Numbered from the stretch's first letter, positions 36,839 through 45,499 are shown. The stretch is DNA of 64,000 bases from Flavobacterium okayamense (GCF_019702945.1 NZ_AP024749.1:372001-436000); one strand, 5' to 3'. The notes: generated by a model not told the origin, from the letters alone. Made by a program: numbers and translations.

Positions 36839-39289
36839 ATGAAAAAAATTTTACTATTAATTTTATTATCCACAATTTCATGGGCACAATTTCCAACGAA
36901 TGGACTTTTAGCTCAATACGGTTTTGACAATGGAAGTTTAATTGATGGAGCAAATGGAATCAACTTTACTCAAACAGGTTCTTCATTACAAGTAGTTGAA
37001 GATCGATTTCATACGGCTTCAAATGCAATTCAATTAAATGGAGATTTTTTAACAAGAACCGATGTTAATTATTCATCAACTTATGATGATTATTCTATTA
37101 GTTTTTGGGTTAAAACTCCTACCAATTCATCAGATACAAAAACTATTTTTTATGATTTTGGAGGAACATTCCCAGTTGGTTACCATATCTTTCTGAAAGA
37201 TGGGAAAATAACTTTAACTCAAACTTCCGCTTTTGGTTCAAGTTATGTAACTACTTCTGCTCAATCAAATTATATCGCAGATAACAATTGGCATAACATT
37301 GTAGCTATTTTAGATCAATGTGCGGCTAAAATATATGTAGACGGCCAATTACTAGCTACTGGACCAAATAACAATCCAAACTTATATCTTAACAGACTTG
37401 TAGATAGTGTAGGAAGTTTTATGGTTTCAAATAATAGAAATGGAAATTTATCTGCTTCAAATAAATATACTGATATCTTAGACGATATATTAATTTACAA
37501 TAGAGTTCTTTCAAATTCAGAAATTAATGGTATAATTACTTATAACAATTATTGTTTTGCACCAAGTAATACTTTATTATCAATTAGTGGATTAACAGAA
37601 AATAATGCTACTTTAACTTTAAACACTTCAAATTCTGGCACATTTGAATATGTTTTAGTTGAAAAAGGACAACCTATTTCTTCAGGTCAAATATTAGTAA
37701 TAAATAATGGAGTCCCTGTTTCTTTATCAGGACTTTTAAAATCAACAAGTTATGAAGTTTTTTTAAGAAAAGATTGTACATCAAATTCAAATACAGATTG
37801 GTCTTCTGCATTTAACTTTAGGACTAAGGGTACAGTATATGTTAATGCTAATGCATCAGGTGACAATACAGGATCAAACTGGGGAAATGCTTTTACCTCA
37901 TTACAAAATGCTTTGAGTGTAATTAATGCTAATGACGAAATATGGATTGCAAGTGGTACATACAACCCTAGTACTTCAGATAGAAATTCTTCGTTTAACA
38001 TCCAAAAATCTAACCTTAGAATTTATGGAGGATTTGCAGGTACAGAAACAAATATAAATCAAAGAAATTTTTCTTTAAATAACACAATTCTTTCTGGTGA
38101 TTTGTTGGGGAATGATAATACTATTCTAGATTTTGTAAATACAACAAGAGATGATAATTCATACAATATTGTCTTAATAAATGCAAACGATATAGTTTTA
38201 GACGGACTAACAATTGCAAACGGACATGCAAACGGAAGCGTTATTGAAAAAAAATTGGGAGCTGCTATTTATAAGACTCCAACTACTACTAATTTAGATA
38301 TAAAAAATTGTGTTTTAAAAAACAATGTATCACTTGAAGGAGCATCTGCAATCTTTTCAAGATATAGCACTAATGGTAATTTAAAAATTCATAATTGCAA
38401 TTTTAATAATAATGTTTCAAGATATGGAACATCTATTTATAGTTATACTGATAATAATTTTACTGCAAATATTGAAATTGTAAATTCGTTGTTTTTTAAT
38501 AATGTAGCTAAAGATAATTCAACTGCTTTAGGATATGCTGGAAGTGCTGGATGGTTTAGAGCTTACGGAACTTCATCAACCATGAATGTAACATTAGTTA
38601 ATAATACTTATGCAAATAATATTGATACGGGTAGTACAAGTGGATTAAATAATTTCAATAGAGCAACTATCGGATTAGGATACACTAATGGAACGCTTAA
38701 TGCAACCGTAGCAAATAACATCTTTTGGGGTAATACAGCAACAGGGGGGGCTGTTGCAAAATCTTTAGCTCAAATTGTTGACAACTTAGGCCAAAACATT
38801 ACTGTTAAAAATTCTACTGCACAAGACAACTTTTCAAATATTCCTAGTGGAGGAGTTAGTAATGTTTTAAATACTGATCCAATGTTTACAAATGCTGGAA
38901 GTGATGATTTTACATTATCTAATGGCTCAACTGCAATTGATAATGGAGATAATACAAACGTAGTTGGAACAACCGATTTACTAGGAAACATAAGAATTTT
39001 TAACGGAACTGTTGATAGAGGAGCTTATGAATATGGTTCGACCTTAACAAACGATAGTTTTACAACTAATAATGAATTTAAAATGTATCCTAATCCAGTA
39101 CAAAACGTTTTGACCATTGAATCAAATTCAGATATAGAAAATATTGAAATATATAGTTTAGAGGGTAAATTAGTTCTAAAATCAAATCAAAAACAAATTG
39201 ATGTTCAATCTTTAGTATCGGGTATTTATTTATTAAAAATAAATAGTATGAATGGGGAAGTAATTTATAAGAAAATTATGAAAAAATAA
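36839..39289 (+). CDS. LamG/right-handed beta-helix surface protein with T9SS sorting domain
   Basis: An 816-residue secreted protein. The best start is ATG 36839, giving a clean signal peptide (ends SWAQ); the longer frame begins at a TTG and adds eight polar residues. A LamG/concanavalin-like lectin domain covers about 25-235, followed by a fibronectin-like segment and then a right-handed beta-helix (about 335-730) with repeated NNNT/NIVLINAND turns. The last 75 residues are a classical type A T9SS domain, beginning MYPNPVQNVLTIES and ending YKKIMKK. It is expected to be an adhesin or polysaccharide-binding protein on the cell surface. It sits behind a putative LytTR operator. Confidence 0.9.
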   Translation: MKKILLLILLSTISWAQFPTNGLLAQYGFDNGSLIDGANGINFTQTGSSLQVVEDRFHTASNAIQLNGDFLTRTDVNYSSTYDDYSISFWVKTPTNSSDTKTIFYDFGGTFPVGYHIFLKDGKITLTQTSAFGSSYVTTSAQSNYIADNNWHNIVAILDQCAAKIYVDGQLLATGPNNNPNLYLNRLVDSVGSFMVSNNRNGNLSASNKYTDILDDILIYNRVLSNSEINGIITYNNYCFAPSNTLLSISGLTENNATLTLNTSNSGTFEYVLVEKGQPISSGQILVINNGVPVSLSGLLKSTSYEVFLRKDCTSNSNTDWSSAFNFRTKGTVYVNANASGDNTGSNWGNAFTSLQNALSVINANDEIWIASGTYNPSTSDRNSSFNIQKSNLRIYGGFAGTETNINQRNFSLNNTILSGDLLGNDNTILDFVNTTRDDNSYNIVLINANDIVLDGLTIANGHANGSVIEKKLGAAIYKTPTTTNLDIKNCVLKNNVSLEGASAIFSRYSTNGNLKIHNCNFNNNVSRYGTSIYSYTDNNFTANIEIVNSLFFNNVAKDNSTALGYAGSAGWFRAYGTSSTMNVTLVNNTYANNIDTGSTSGLNNFNRATIGLGYTNGTLNATVANNIFWGNTATGGAVAKSLAQIVDNLGQNITVKNSTAQDNFSNIPSGGVSNVLNTDPMFTNAGSDDFTLSNGSTAIDNGDNTNVVGTTDLLGNIRIFNGTVDRGAYEYGSTLTNDSFTTNNEFKMYPNPVQNVLTIESNSDIENIEIYSLEGKLVLKSNQKQIDVQSLVSGIYLLKINSMNGEVIYKKIMKK

Positions 39290-39378
39290 TGAAAAACAAA
39301 GAAGATTATAGAATTGAAGTAATGTTAATTCTATTCTATTTAGGCTTGTCTATTGTTATTGGATATCTACTAAACTAG
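39289..39378 (+). CDS. 29-residue single-helix membrane peptide
   Basis: A tiny gene whose ATG overlaps the stop of the beta-helix gene by one base (TAATG) and reads MKNKEDYRIEVM followed by a hydrophobic stretch (LILFYLGLSIVIGYLL) ending in Asn. The charged beginning and one membrane helix look like a real small membrane protein, and translational coupling would bring it together with the secreted neighbour. A terminator follows at 39384. No family is recognised and the protein is too short for reliable homology judgement. Confidence 0.45.
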   Translation: MKNKEDYRIEVMLILFYLGLSIVIGYLLN

Positions 39379-39383
39379 TATTA

Positions 39384-39415
39384 AAAAAACGCTAATCATT
39401 TGAAAGGCGTTTTTT
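39384..39415 (+). terminator. Intrinsic terminator after LamG gene and small peptide
   Basis: AAAAAACGC and GCGTTTTTT pair across a 14-base loop, followed by T-rich sequence. Confidence 0.75.
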
Positions 39416-39521
39416 TATTTAATTAAATAAATTTGCTTTTAAACACAGAAATGGTATTCTAAATTCGTTTAAGTATTAAAGATTTAATATCAAAAGGAGA
39501 AAAACTTTCGACTTCAGCTAT

Positions 39522-39562
39522 AAAAAAACCGCTTCTCAATTACGAAAAGCGGTTTTGTTTTT
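39522..39562 (-). terminator. Terminator of the RNase E/G gene
   Basis: AAAACCGCTT and AAGCGGTTTT pair across a loop of about ten bases. The minus strand continues into a T-tract; it lies 20 bases beyond the RNase stop. Confidence 0.85.
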
Positions 39563-39582
39563 TTAACCGAATGTAGATTCAG

Positions 39583-41127
39583 TTATAATTTAATTTCATT
39601 TCCTTCTTTGTCAAAGAAATGGTATTCTAAATACGTGTAAGCGTCACGAGGTATAATTTTCACCCATTTTTTATGTTCGAAAAACCATTTGGTTCGAACA
39701 GATGGAAAACCTTTTGTAAGGTATGCTGCCACAAAAGGATGTGCGTTTAACACAACTTTATTATGGTCTTTCAAAATTCTTTCAACGTTATCGGTAATCT
39801 TGTCTATAATTACAATTGGAGCTTCAATTTCTCCATTTTCATTAGGGTCTTCTTCCCTAGTTTTTATAGCCACTTCCGGCCTAACGCGTTGTCTAGTAAT
39901 TTGAATCAATCCAAATTTACTAGGAGGCAAGATCTTATGCTTAGCCTTATCGTCACTCATCTCTTCTTTTAAGAAATCATACAATTGTTTTCTATTGTCT
40001 GCATTTTGCATATCAATAAAATCGACAACAATAATCCCTCCCATATCACGTAAACGCAATTGACGAGCTATTTCAGCTGCTGCAATCATATTTACTTCTA
40101 GAGCAGTTTCTTCCTGACTTTGTGCTTTATTTGAACGGTTTCCGCTATTAACATCAATAACATGCAATGCTTCCGTATGTTCAATAATTAAATAGGCACC
40201 TTTAGGCATAGAAACGGTTCTACCGAAAGAAGTTTTAATCTGTCTTTCTATGTGATACTTCTCAAAAAGAGGTAATTCTTTACTTTGATAGTGCTTTACG
40301 ATAGAAGCCTTATCCGGAGCTATTTCTTGCAAATAGTCCTTCGTTTGTAGATATAATTCTTCATCATCTACATGAATACCCGTAAAGGTATCGTTAAAAA
40401 CATCCCTTAGTATGGAAGAAGCTTTATTTAATTCTCCTAATACTTTTGAAGGATGATGTGCAGTTTGTAACCTTTTACACATGGCCGACCAGCGGTCCAT
40501 TAGATTTTGTAAATCTTTGTCAAGTTCGGCTACTTTTTTGCCCTCGGCTACTGTTCGCACAATAACCCCAAATCCTTTTGGCTTAATAGATTGAACCAAT
40601 CGCTTTAGTCTATCTTTTTCTTCTTTAGACACAATTTTCTGTGAAACAGAAACTCTATCTGAAAAAGGAACCAAAACCACATATCTCCCTGCAAGAGAAA
40701 TTTCCGAACTAATACGTGGTCCTTTAGTAGAAATAGGTTCTTTAACTATTTGCACTAAAACCGATTGATTTGCACTAAGCACATCAGCTATAGCGCCATC
40801 TTTATTAATTTCTGGCTCAAAAGGAAAGTTTTTGAGTGAATAATCTTTTACTTTACCTGCGCTTACAAGTTTAATAAATTTAAGCAAAGAGGAAAGATTC
40901 GGACCTAAATCATGATAATGCAAAAACGCATCTTTTTCATATCCTACATTTACAAATGCAGCATTAAGTCCTGGCACAGGTTTTCTAATTTTAGCAATGA
41001 AAATATCACCAACTTGAAATTGTGTACCTTTTTCTTCTTCTTTGTGTAATTCTATTAGTTTTCCATCTTTTAATAAGGCAAAATCTACTGCGTCTGAACT
41101 TGATCTTACAATTAATTCTTTGTTCAT
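39583..41127 (-). CDS. rng: Ribonuclease E/G
   Basis: A single-strand endoribonuclease of 514 residues acting in 5S/16S rRNA maturation and mRNA decay. It has the S1-like RNA-binding domain (about 35-125, KIRKPVPGLNAAFVNVGYEKDAFLHYHD) and the RNase E/G catalytic domain with metal-binding Asp residues in HVIDVNSGN (about 310) and IVVDFIDMQ (about 355). It has no long C-terminal scaffold, so it is RNase G-sized. I chose the Met at 41127 (MNKELIVRSS); an in-frame Met three codons upstream gives MYS. The 184-base leader region contains a heptamer tandem repeat and a perfect hairpin. It may be partly co-transcribed with HU. Confidence 0.95.
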   Translation of the reverse strand: MNKELIVRSSSDAVDFALLKDGKLIELHKEEEKGTQFQVGDIFIAKIRKPVPGLNAAFVNVGYEKDAFLHYHDLGPNLSSLLKFIKLVSAGKVKDYSLKNFPFEPEINKDGAIADVLSANQSVLVQIVKEPISTKGPRISSEISLAGRYVVLVPFSDRVSVSQKIVSKEEKDRLKRLVQSIKPKGFGVIVRTVAEGKKVAELDKDLQNLMDRWSAMCKRLQTAHHPSKVLGELNKASSILRDVFNDTFTGIHVDDEELYLQTKDYLQEIAPDKASIVKHYQSKELPLFEKYHIERQIKTSFGRTVSMPKGAYLIIEHTEALHVIDVNSGNRSNKAQSQEETALEVNMIAAAEIARQLRLRDMGGIIVVDFIDMQNADNRKQLYDFLKEEMSDDKAKHKILPPSKFGLIQITRQRVRPEVAIKTREEDPNENGEIEAPIVIIDKITDNVERILKDHNKVVLNAHPFVAAYLTKGFPSVRTKWFFEHKKWVKIIPRDAYTYLEYHFFDKEGNEIKL

Positions 41128-41179
41128 GCTGTACATTTATATCTGTAAGAGTTTTCGTTTATTGTTATGTTACAAGTAA

Positions 41180-41212
41180 AACTTCTAACTTCTAACTTCT
41201 AACTTCTAACTT
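41180..41212. repeat. Heptamer tandem repeat
   Basis: AACTTCT is repeated four times exactly and begins a fifth (AACTT), in the region upstream of the RNase E/G start. It is a direct seven-base simple repeat, likely to vary in copy number. Its role, if any, is unknown. Confidence 0.9.
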
Positions 41213-41251
41213 ATTTACAGATGGATTAATTTTTACAGGTAATTTACCCGA

Positions 41252-41270
41252 GAATCGTACTATACGATTC
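41252..41270. other. Perfect short hairpin upstream of rng
   Basis: GAATCGTA and TACGATTC pair perfectly over eight bases around a three-base loop. There is no T-tract on either strand, so it is not a terminator. It lies in the sequence preceding rng and may be part of its leader. Confidence 0.6.
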
Positions 41271-41287
41271 ATTTCAAAGAACGATTT

Positions 41288-41318
41288 AAAAAAAGAAAAG
41301 TAGTTTAGAACTACTTTT
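41288..41318 (-). terminator. Terminator after the 30-residue basic gene
   Basis: On the minus strand AAAGTAGTT and AACTACTTT pair around CTA and run into a T-tract. The stem overlaps the stop codon of the gene. Confidence 0.8.
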
Positions 41319-41403
41319 TCTTTTTATGACGGTTAGCTCTTGCTCTCTTCTTACGTTTGTGAGTTGCTACCTTATGTCTTTTTCTTTTTTTACCACTTGG
41401 CAT
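41311..41403 (-). CDS. Very small basic protein, ribosome-associated type
   Basis: A 30-residue protein beginning MPSGKKRKRHKVATHKRKKR and ending ANRHKKKK; about three quarters of residues are Lys, Arg or His. The ATG at 41403 and a terminator overlapping the stop mark it as a genuine gene, 30 bases downstream of HU in the same direction. The composition and pattern resemble the tiny bS22/AURKAIP1-COX24-type ribosomal proteins, so a ribosome-bound role is my inference. Position next to HU is consistent with a housekeeping gene. Confidence 0.75.
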   Translation of the reverse strand: MPSGKKRKRHKVATHKRKKRARANRHKKKK

Positions 41404-41433
41404 AACTAAATTGGTTTAGATTAATAAAAATTT

Positions 41434-41727
41434 TTATACTGTTACTTCAGTTTTTGTTTTAACACCTTCTACAAACACTTTTGCAGGTTTAAAAGCTGGA
41501 ATGTTGTGTGCAGGAATTTTAATTGTAGTGTTTTTAGAAATGTTTCTACCAGTTTTTTCAGCTCTAGTTTTGATGATAAAACTTCCAAAACCTCTTAAAT
41601 AAACATTATCACCTTCCTCTAATGAGTTTTTTACTTCTTCCATAAAAGACTCTACAGTTGCTTGAACGTCATTCTTTTCAAGACCTAATTTCTCAGAAAT
41701 TTTCGCTACGATATCAGCTTTCGTCAT
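41434..41727 (-). CDS. hup: HU family DNA-binding protein
   Basis: A 97-residue histone-like protein that bends DNA and compacts the nucleoid. The N-terminal helical dimerisation region (MTKADIVAKISEKLG) is followed by the beta-arm region with GFGSFIIKTRAEKTGRN and the NIPAFKPAK end of the HU/IHF fold. The Pro in IPAH/NIPAFK at the arm tip is the intercalating residue of the family. A promoter sits upstream, and a 30-residue basic gene follows. HU or IHF-like cannot be separated by sequence alone, but length and single copy here favour HU. Confidence 0.95.
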   Translation of the reverse strand: MTKADIVAKISEKLGLEKNDVQATVESFMEEVKNSLEEGDNVYLRGFGSFIIKTRAEKTGRNISKNTTIKIPAHNIPAFKPAKVFVEGVKTKTEVTV

Positions 41728-41770
41728 TTTCTTTCGTATTTATTTTTAAGTGTTCATTTTTTTGAGAGTG

Positions 41771-41802
41771 CAAATATACAAATTAAAAAACCAATAAATC
41801 AA
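41771..41802 (-). promoter_or_regulatory. Promoter of hup
   Basis: On the minus strand TTG (41800-41802), a 21-base spacer and TATATTTG (41771-41778). The -7 box is exact; the spacing is slightly longer than the 17-19 usual elsewhere in the window. Confidence 0.65.
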
Positions 41803-41861
41803 TCTTAATTAATTAAATTTTAACTGTTAAAGTTTTTACTTTTGTCTTTTGAAAGGAATTT

Positions 41862-42890
41862 ATGAATTTTTCTAAAGCATTAATTAGTTGGTACTTACAA
41901 AATCAAAGAGATTTACCTTGGCGCAAAACGGTAAATCCATACAATATTTGGTTGTCTGAAATTATGCTTCAACAAACAAGGGTTGCCCAAGGCCTACCCT
42001 ATTATCTCAGTTTTGTTGAGGCATTCCCCACAGTTCATGATTTAGCAAGTGCCGATGAAGAAAAAGTTTTAAAACTATGGCAAGGCTTAGGCTATTACTC
42101 TAGAGCCCGAAATCTTCATGCTACTGCAAAATTTGTAAGCAAAGAACTAAAGGGAAACTTCCCAAACAGTTACAAAGAATTACTAAAACTCAAAGGCGTA
42201 GGTGAATATACAGCAGCTGCAATTGCCTCAATATCCTTCAATGAAAATGTTGCAGTTGTTGATGGTAATGTATTTCGTGTATTAGCCCGATATTTTGGAG
42301 TTGAACTAGATATTTCTAATAGCAAAACAAAAAAAACTTTTCAAGAATTAGCCAACTCCTTAGTGCCAAAAAATAATGCCGCAAATTTCAATCAAGCTTT
42401 AATGGAATTTGGAGCGATTCAATGTACACCTAAATCCCCTGATTGCAACAATTGTATTTTTAATAAAAGTTGTTTCGCTTTGCAAAAGAAGAAGGTTGAC
42501 CAACTTCCAATAAAAACTAAAAAAACTAAAATTAAAGAAAGGTTTTTAAACTTTATTATTGTAAAAGATTGTGAAAGCAATTTTTTAATTGAAAAAAGGA
42601 CTGAAAACGGAATCTGGAAAAACCTTTTTCAATTTCCTTTAATTGAAACAGAAAAAAAATTAAACGAAAATAAGATTGTAGAATTAATCCAAAAGGAGTT
42701 TTCTATTGAAAACGTTTTACATTTTAATTCTGAGCCGATAATTCATAAACTGTCACATCAACATTTATATATTCGCTTTTTTGAAATTACACAAAATACG
42801 AAAAACCCAAAAGCTATTTCTTTTGAGGAGTTAATAAAAAAACCATTCCCAATTGTCATCCATAACTTTATTGAATCCAATTATTTTTGA
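41862..42890 (+). CDS. mutY: A/G-specific adenine glycosylase
   Basis: MutY removes adenine opposite 8-oxoguanine in base-excision repair. The 342 residues contain the N-terminal WYLQNQRDLPWR, the helix-hairpin-helix LLKLKGVGEYTAAAI with the catalytic Asp in VAVVDGNVFRVL (about 130), the [4Fe-4S] site C-x6-C-x2-C-x5-C (CTPKSPDCNNCIFNKSC), and a C-terminal NUDIX-like domain (about 225-342) for 8-oxoG recognition. A TACTTTTG box at 41837-41844 may be its -7 element. It heads the conserved mutY-ssb-gldE-gldD order known from Flavobacterium. Confidence 0.97.
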   Translation: MNFSKALISWYLQNQRDLPWRKTVNPYNIWLSEIMLQQTRVAQGLPYYLSFVEAFPTVHDLASADEEKVLKLWQGLGYYSRARNLHATAKFVSKELKGNFPNSYKELLKLKGVGEYTAAAIASISFNENVAVVDGNVFRVLARYFGVELDISNSKTKKTFQELANSLVPKNNAANFNQALMEFGAIQCTPKSPDCNNCIFNKSCFALQKKKVDQLPIKTKKTKIKERFLNFIIVKDCESNFLIEKRTENGIWKNLFQFPLIETEKKLNENKIVELIQKEFSIENVLHFNSEPIIHKLSHQHLYIRFFEITQNTKNPKAISFEELIKKPFPIVIHNFIESNYF

Positions 42891-42914
42891 ATTCATTAAA
42901 AAATAGTATATTTG
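42887..42914 (+). promoter_or_regulatory. Promoter of ssb
   Basis: TTG (42887-42889) overlaps the mutY stop, a 17-base spacer follows, then TATATTTG (42907-42914), 20 bases before the ssb ATG. Confidence 0.75.
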
Positions 42915-42934
42915 ATTTTAATTAATTACACGCC

Positions 42935-43381
42935 ATGAACGGAACAGTTAACAAAGTCGTTTTAATTGGTCATTTAGGAGACGAGGTTAAAATGCATTAT
43001 TTTGATGGAGGAAATTGTATAGGAAGATTTCCGCTTGCAACAAACGAAGTTTACATCAATAAAACTACAGGAGAAAAAATTACTTCTACCGAATGGCACA
43101 ATATAGTTGTTCGTAATAAAGCCGCAGAAATTTGTGAAAAATACCTTTCAAAAGGAGACAAAATTTATGTTGAAGGAAGAATAAAATCACGTCAGTGGCA
43201 AACAGAAGACGGTACTACAAAATATACTACTGAAATTCAAGTGACCGAGTTTACTTTTTTAACGACTAAAAAAGAAACTGAAAATAATTTTAAACAAGAA
43301 AATAAAGGATTTTCTGAAGCTCCAAAAAGCAATGATTTTAGCTCTGATGGAGACGACAATAATGATGATTTACCTTTTTAA
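42935..43381 (+). CDS. ssb: Single-stranded DNA-binding protein
   Basis: A 148-residue SSB with the OB fold (about 1-110: MNGTVNKVVLIGHLGDEVKM, GRFPLATNE, WHNIVVRNKAAEICEKYLSKGDKIYVEGR), then a short Ser/Asn-rich linker and the acidic tip DDNNDDLPF, which is the protein-interaction tail matching the family's DDDIPF. It coats single-stranded DNA in replication and repair. It has its own promoter within the mutY end but lies in the mutY-gldD gene cluster. Confidence 0.97.
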   Translation: MNGTVNKVVLIGHLGDEVKMHYFDGGNCIGRFPLATNEVYINKTTGEKITSTEWHNIVVRNKAAEICEKYLSKGDKIYVEGRIKSRQWQTEDGTTKYTTEIQVTEFTFLTTKKETENNFKQENKGFSEAPKSNDFSSDGDDNNDDLPF

Positions 43382-43403
43382 TGTCTAACTAATTTTTTAA
43401 AAT

Positions 43404-44699
43404 TTGGACCCAGACCCTTCCAGTTTTCTCAACTTCATAAACATTGAAATACTAATAGGTAGTATTGCAGTATTAGTATTACTAATTTGTTCTGCATTTA
43501 TATCAGGTTCTGAAGTTGCTTTATTTTCTCTTTCTCAAAAAGACATTGATGATTTAAAAGAAACTGATTACAACAAAGGCAATTTAATTTCTAATTTACT
43601 TGACAGACCTAAAAAATTATTAGCAACAATTTTAGTAGCAAATAATTTCATAAACATTGCAATCGTAATCATCTTCACTTCATTTAGTGAAGAACTATTC
43701 GGGAGTATAGCCTCTCCAATTTTTCGATTTGTTTTAGAAGTTGTTGTTGTAACATTTTTAATTTTACTTTTTGGTGAAGTTTTGCCAAAAATTTATGCCA
43801 ACAGAAACAACATTTCTTTCTCTAAAATAGTTGCTATCCCATTGTTAATTTTAGATAAGATTTTCTCACCACTAACAATTCCAATGCGAAATATTACGTT
43901 GTATATCGAGAAAAAGTTCAGTGTACAAAAAACAAATTTCTCAATTGATCAACTTTCGCAAGCTTTAGAATTAACTAATCAAGAAGAAACAACACAAGAA
44001 GAGCAAAAAATACTTGAAGGAATTGTAACTTTCGGAAACACAGATGTTAGACAAGTTATGAGTCCAAGAATCGATATTTTTGCTTTAGATTTTGAAGAAA
44101 CTTTCGGAGAAATCATGCCAAAAATTATCGAAAAAGGATATTCAAGAATACCTGTTTATAAAGAAAATATTGATCAAATCGAAGGAGTCCTTTTTATCAA
44201 AGATTTAATTCCCCATATTGATGAAAAGAAAGACTTTAATTGGCAACAATTAATTAGAGAACCATTTTTTGTTCCAGAAAATAAAAAACTGGACAATCTT
44301 TTAAAAGAGTTTCAAGGAATGAAAAACCATTTAGCAATTGTTGTAGACGAATATGGCGGAACTTCAGGTTTAATTTCCTTAGAAGATATTTTAGAAGAAA
44401 TTGTTGGTGATATTAGTGATGAGTTTGATGATGAAGATTTAATTTACTCTCAAATTGATGACAAAAACTTTGTATTCGAAGGTAAAATCGGTTTAAAAGA
44501 TTTTTATCGGATTGTAGATGTTAACGAAGAAGAATTTGAAAACGCAAAAGGAGAAGCTGAAACTCTAGCAGGGTTTATTTTAGAAATATCAGGAAATTTC
44601 CCAAAAAAGAATCAGAAAATAAATTTCAACAATTGTACGTTTACTATTGAGAGTTTAGACAAGAGGAGAATAAAACAAATAAAAGTTACGTTAGAATAG
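43404..44699 (+). CDS. gldE: Gliding motility protein GldE
   Basis: A 431-residue membrane protein of CNNM/DUF21-CBS-CorC architecture, as for the paralog at 7740. The membrane domain covers about 15-195, CBS domains about 215-340 (RQVMSPRIDIF, VVDEYGGTSGLISLED), and CorC_HlyC about 350-430. The GldE name is based on the start MDPDPSSF and the position between ssb and gldD, the known Flavobacterium arrangement; GldE is thought to support GldD. The start is a TTG at 43404. The gldD gene follows after three bases. Confidence 0.93.
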   Translation: MDPDPSSFLNFINIEILIGSIAVLVLLICSAFISGSEVALFSLSQKDIDDLKETDYNKGNLISNLLDRPKKLLATILVANNFINIAIVIIFTSFSEELFGSIASPIFRFVLEVVVVTFLILLFGEVLPKIYANRNNISFSKIVAIPLLILDKIFSPLTIPMRNITLYIEKKFSVQKTNFSIDQLSQALELTNQEETTQEEQKILEGIVTFGNTDVRQVMSPRIDIFALDFEETFGEIMPKIIEKGYSRIPVYKENIDQIEGVLFIKDLIPHIDEKKDFNWQQLIREPFFVPENKKLDNLLKEFQGMKNHLAIVVDEYGGTSGLISLEDILEEIVGDISDEFDDEDLIYSQIDDKNFVFEGKIGLKDFYRIVDVNEEEFENAKGEAETLAGFILEISGNFPKKNQKINFNNCTFTIESLDKRRIKQIKVTLE

Positions 44700-44702
44700 A
44701 AC

Positions 44703-45251
44703 ATGAAAAAAGCACTTTTAGGTATCGGATTTTTTTTACTAGTTTCATGTGGAGAAGAATCCACACCAAAGCCTAACGCACAATTACGATTAGAATATCC
44801 TAATGCAACATACGGAGAATTAAATAGCGATTGCTCGTTCAATTTTATGGTTAATGATTTGGCCAAAATAAAATCCAAACAACCTTGCACATTTGAGATT
44901 AATTATCCAAAAATGAAAGGCACAATTTATATCACTTATAAAAATGTAAACAACAACATTGATAGTTTACTAAGAGACGCACAAAAATTAACATACGATC
45001 ATGTTGTTAAAGCAGATGAAATAATTACACAACCTTACATAAATAAAGAAAGAAAAGTTTACGGTATGTTCTCAGAGGTTGGAGGGAATGCTGCCACAAA
45101 TGCTCAGTTTTATGTGACCGATAGTACCAAAAACTTTATTTATGGAAGTATGTACTTTTATGCAAAACCGAATTTTGACTCAATTTTACCCGCAGCCAGT
45201 TATATTAAAGATGATATAAGAAAAATAATAGAAACTGTTGAATGGAAATAA
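44703..45251 (+). CDS. gldD: Gliding motility lipoprotein GldD
   Basis: GldD is a lipoprotein required for gliding and for T9SS function in Flavobacterium johnsoniae. The 182 residues have a lipobox ending Cys16 (LLVSCGEES), then the conserved LRLEYPNATY and INYPKMKGTIYITYKNV. Its position directly after gldE settles the identification. Transcription ends at a hairpin shared with the convergent tRNA-Leu gene. In this window it provides the link between the gliding apparatus and the three T9SS cargo proteins. Confidence 0.96.
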   Translation: MKKALLGIGFFLLVSCGEESTPKPNAQLRLEYPNATYGELNSDCSFNFMVNDLAKIKSKQPCTFEINYPKMKGTIYITYKNVNNNIDSLLRDAQKLTYDHVVKADEIITQPYINKERKVYGMFSEVGGNAATNAQFYVTDSTKNFIYGSMYFYAKPNFDSILPAASYIKDDIRKIIETVEWK

Positions 45252-45264
45252 AATAGTCTATAAA

Positions 45265-45297
45265 TAAAAAAGCCTCTTGAAATCAAGAGACTTTTTT
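45265..45297. terminator. Bidirectional terminator between gldD and tRNA-Leu
   Basis: CTCTTGA and TCAAGAG pair around AA, flanked by A- and T-tracts with a single mismatch near the stem base. Confidence 0.85.
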
Positions 45298-45303
45298 ATT
45301 AAG

Positions 45304-45385
45304 TGCGGGTGAAAGGACTCGAACCTTCACACCTTGCGGCACCAGATCCTAAGTCTGGCGTGTCTACCAATTTCACCACACCCGC
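45304..45385 (-). tRNA. tRNA-Leu (UAG)
   Basis: An 82-base class II tRNA. Acceptor arms GCGGGTG and CACCCGC pair, the anticodon stem CCAGA/TCTGG closes the loop CTTAGGA with anticodon TAG, a long variable arm GTGCCGCAAGGTGT follows and the T-arm has GGTTCGAGTCC. Discriminator A; 3' CCA is not encoded. Confidence 0.96.
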
Positions 45386-45404
45386 TGTACGTGAAATGTG
45401 GGTG

Positions 45405-45434
45405 CAAATATAGATATTAGATTGATATAAACAA
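45405..45434 (-). promoter_or_regulatory. tRNA-Leu promoter
   Basis: On the minus strand TTG (45432-45434), a 19-base spacer and TATATTTG (45405-45412), the same spacing as the tRNA-Phe and rplU promoters. Confidence 0.85.
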
Positions 45435-45499
45435 AATAGTAAAGTAAAAATATTTTTATTAAACTTTTTTATTATTTTAGCACCTAAAACCCAAATTTC

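Noticed and set aside
41180..41212. Possible CRISPR-like repeat
   Set aside because: The units are seven bases with no spacers; it is a simple tandem repeat.
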